From Bacteroidales bacterium UBA3709 (GTDB taxonomy: Bacteria > Bacteroidota > Bacteroidia > Bacteroidales > UBA932): 6,859 nt of DNA. Location of the stretch: the NCBI GenBank assembly GCA_002372015.1, contig DFIA01000085.1, positions 1 to 6,859 of the forward strand. Direction: 5' to 3'. Under the pieces are notes generated by a model. It ran no database searches. It saw only the letters and a list, made by a program, of their open reading frames with translations, and had not been told where the DNA came from. Shown piece by piece: positions 6,349 to 6,859 of the stretch. Position 1 is the first letter of the stretch. The number at the start of each line of letters is the position of its first letter. The position numbers and the translations under genes were made by a program.

Positions 6349-6480
6349 ATGATAGAAAGCCATGTAAACAGTACCAGAATTCGCCAACTATTGAGAGGTG
6401 CAATGATCGACCGTATTGCTGACCGTGAGATTTTTATGAAGGGTATAGACTATTCTTATTATTATGAACAGGAGGACTGA
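6349..6480 (+). CDS. residual 43-codon reading frame, Fic C-terminal tail
   Basis: Within the decayed gene, an ATG at 6349 opens a 43-codon frame for the Fic tail (MIESHVNSTRIRQLLRGAMI onward to DYSYYYEQED). It carries SYYYEQ, which fits the SxxxE core of the inhibitory helix of class III (NmFic-type) Fic proteins; the usual final Gly or Asn is Gln here. No catalytic core remains to inhibit. No good ribosome binding site is seen. If translated at all, it may only couple ribosomes to hsdS, whose ATG is 3 bases past its stop. Confidence 0.2.
   Translation: MIESHVNSTRIRQLLRGAMIDRIADREIFMKGIDYSYYYEQED
6470..6475 (+). promoter_or_regulatory. strong Shine-Dalgarno sequence for hsdS
   Basis: AGGAGG lies 8 bases before the hsdS ATG at 6484, an ideal spacing. 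This stands out because the other starts in the window show no such sequence, as expected in Bacteroidota, where Shine-Dalgarno use is weak. The same bases encode part of the Gln-Glu-Asp end of the Fic tail. This site supports 6484 as the true start. Confidence 0.6.
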
Positions 6481-6483
6481 TAG

Positions 6484-6859
6484 ATGACAACATACCAACG
6501 TTTAGGCAACTATATTAGAGAGGTGAATGTTCGTAATCGAGATTTGAAAGTTACGAACTTGCTGGGTGTGAGCATATCGAAAGAGTTCATGCCTTCGATT
6601 GCTAATACCATTGGTACGGATATGACCTCCTATAAGATTGTTGAGCGTGGAGAGTTTGCATACGGTCCCGTCACATCACGCAATGGCGATAAAGTATCTA
6701 TTGCGTTGCTCGATGGCTATGATAATGCCACTATATCTCAGGCTTATACCGTTTTTGAGGTTATTGACCACGAACAACTATTGCCAGAGTATTTGATGAT
6801 GTGGTTTCGTCGTCCAGAGTTTGACCGCTATGCCCGTTTCCATTCACATGGAAGTGCTC
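6484..6859 (+). CDS. hsdS: type I restriction-modification specificity subunit (HsdS), 5' part
   Basis: The first 125 codons of HsdS, the subunit that recognises the DNA target and positions HsdM (and HsdR). The frame stays open to the window edge. The start MTTYQRLGNYIREVNVRNRD is typical of a subunit beginning with its first target recognition domain. FAYGPVTSRNGDKVSIALL, then ATISQAYTVFEV, and LLPEYLMMWFRRPEFDRYARF with HSHGSA are well-conserved features of this HsdS type. The central conserved helix and second recognition domain lie beyond the window, so the target sequence cannot be inferred. It follows the decayed Fic gene by 3 bases and has a strong Shine-Dalgarno sequence, so it was probably part of an hsdM-fic-hsdS operon. 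HsdS genes often undergo recombination and phase variation; no inverted hsdS copy is visible here. Confidence 0.92.
   Translation, partial: MTTYQRLGNYIREVNVRNRDLKVTNLLGVSISKEFMPSIANTIGTDMTSYKIVERGEFAYGPVTSRNGDKVSIALLDGYDNATISQAYTVFEVIDHEQLLPEYLMMWFRRPEFDRYARFHSHGSA

Larger units (their letters stand above)
6084..6480 (+). pseudogene. decayed Fic-domain protein gene with Bro-N-like N-terminus
   Basis: Two reading frames together look like the ends of one larger protein. Frame one (6084-6326) encodes KDHEVRAIWDEDNSKW, then RNYWKYLKIKLRKEGNELVS, QLKLRAADGKRYDTDLLDAEGI: the Bro-N-like N-terminal domain found in some Bacteroidales Fic proteins. It stops at TGA 6324-6326 after five unrelated residues. 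From 6310, in the next frame, the DNA reads DWSKIDKRDYLEAM...LLRGAMIDRIADREIFMKGIDYSYYYEQED, which I recognise as the tail of NmFic-like Fic proteins, ending at TGA 6478-6480. The middle, including the AMP-transfer motif HPFxxGNGR, is absent in all frames. A second, in-frame gap follows Trp25 in the Bro-N part, where about 15-20 residues of the usual WFSxxDxxxxL stretch are missing. The start overlaps hsdM (ATGA) and the end is 3 bases before hsdS, so the original gene sat inside the operon. Family recognition is from memory. Confidence 0.8.

Overview
The window looks like a chromosomal segment of a member of the Bacteroidota, most likely order Bacteroidales; the genus cannot be fixed by eye. 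The evidence is the protein content: a Bacteroidales-style ExbB/ExbD/TonB set, a secreted M64 metallopeptidase, and a Fic family usual in that order. AT-rich intergenic DNA, promoter-like TAnnTTTG boxes, and the lack of Shine-Dalgarno sequences before most genes agree with this.

Left part (1-2745, + strand). The 3' two thirds of truA (tRNA pseudouridine synthase) is followed by exbB, exbD and a tonB-like gene, all on the + strand. The three products would form an inner-membrane proton-driven motor (ExbB/ExbD) plus an energy transducer that powers TonB-dependent outer-membrane transport. The 189-base exbB-exbD gap carries one copy of a hairpin-forming repeat.

Middle (2732-4500). A 462-residue secreted M64-family zinc peptidase lies on the - strand. 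It converges on the tonB-like gene and overlaps it by 14 bases. Upstream of it, 4121-4500 is a divergent intergenic region. It holds a likely peptidase promoter with an 8-bp-arm inverted repeat over its -7 box, two tandem 57-bp copies of the same repeat seen in the exbB-exbD gap (opposite orientation), and a weaker candidate promoter for hsdM.

Right part (4501-6859, + strand). This is a type I restriction-modification operon: hsdM (complete) and hsdS (first 125 codons, cut by the window edge). hsdR is not in the window. Between them lies what I read as the wreck of a Fic-domain gene. An N-terminal Bro-N-like segment begins by ATGA overlap with hsdM. It then jumps, through two deletions, to the C-terminal tail of a Fic protein that ends 3 bases before hsdS. 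The catalytic HPFxxGNGR core is gone.

The most interesting items are this doubly deleted Fic gene in the restriction operon, and the dispersed repeat whose apical stem shows paired (compensatory) base changes between copies.
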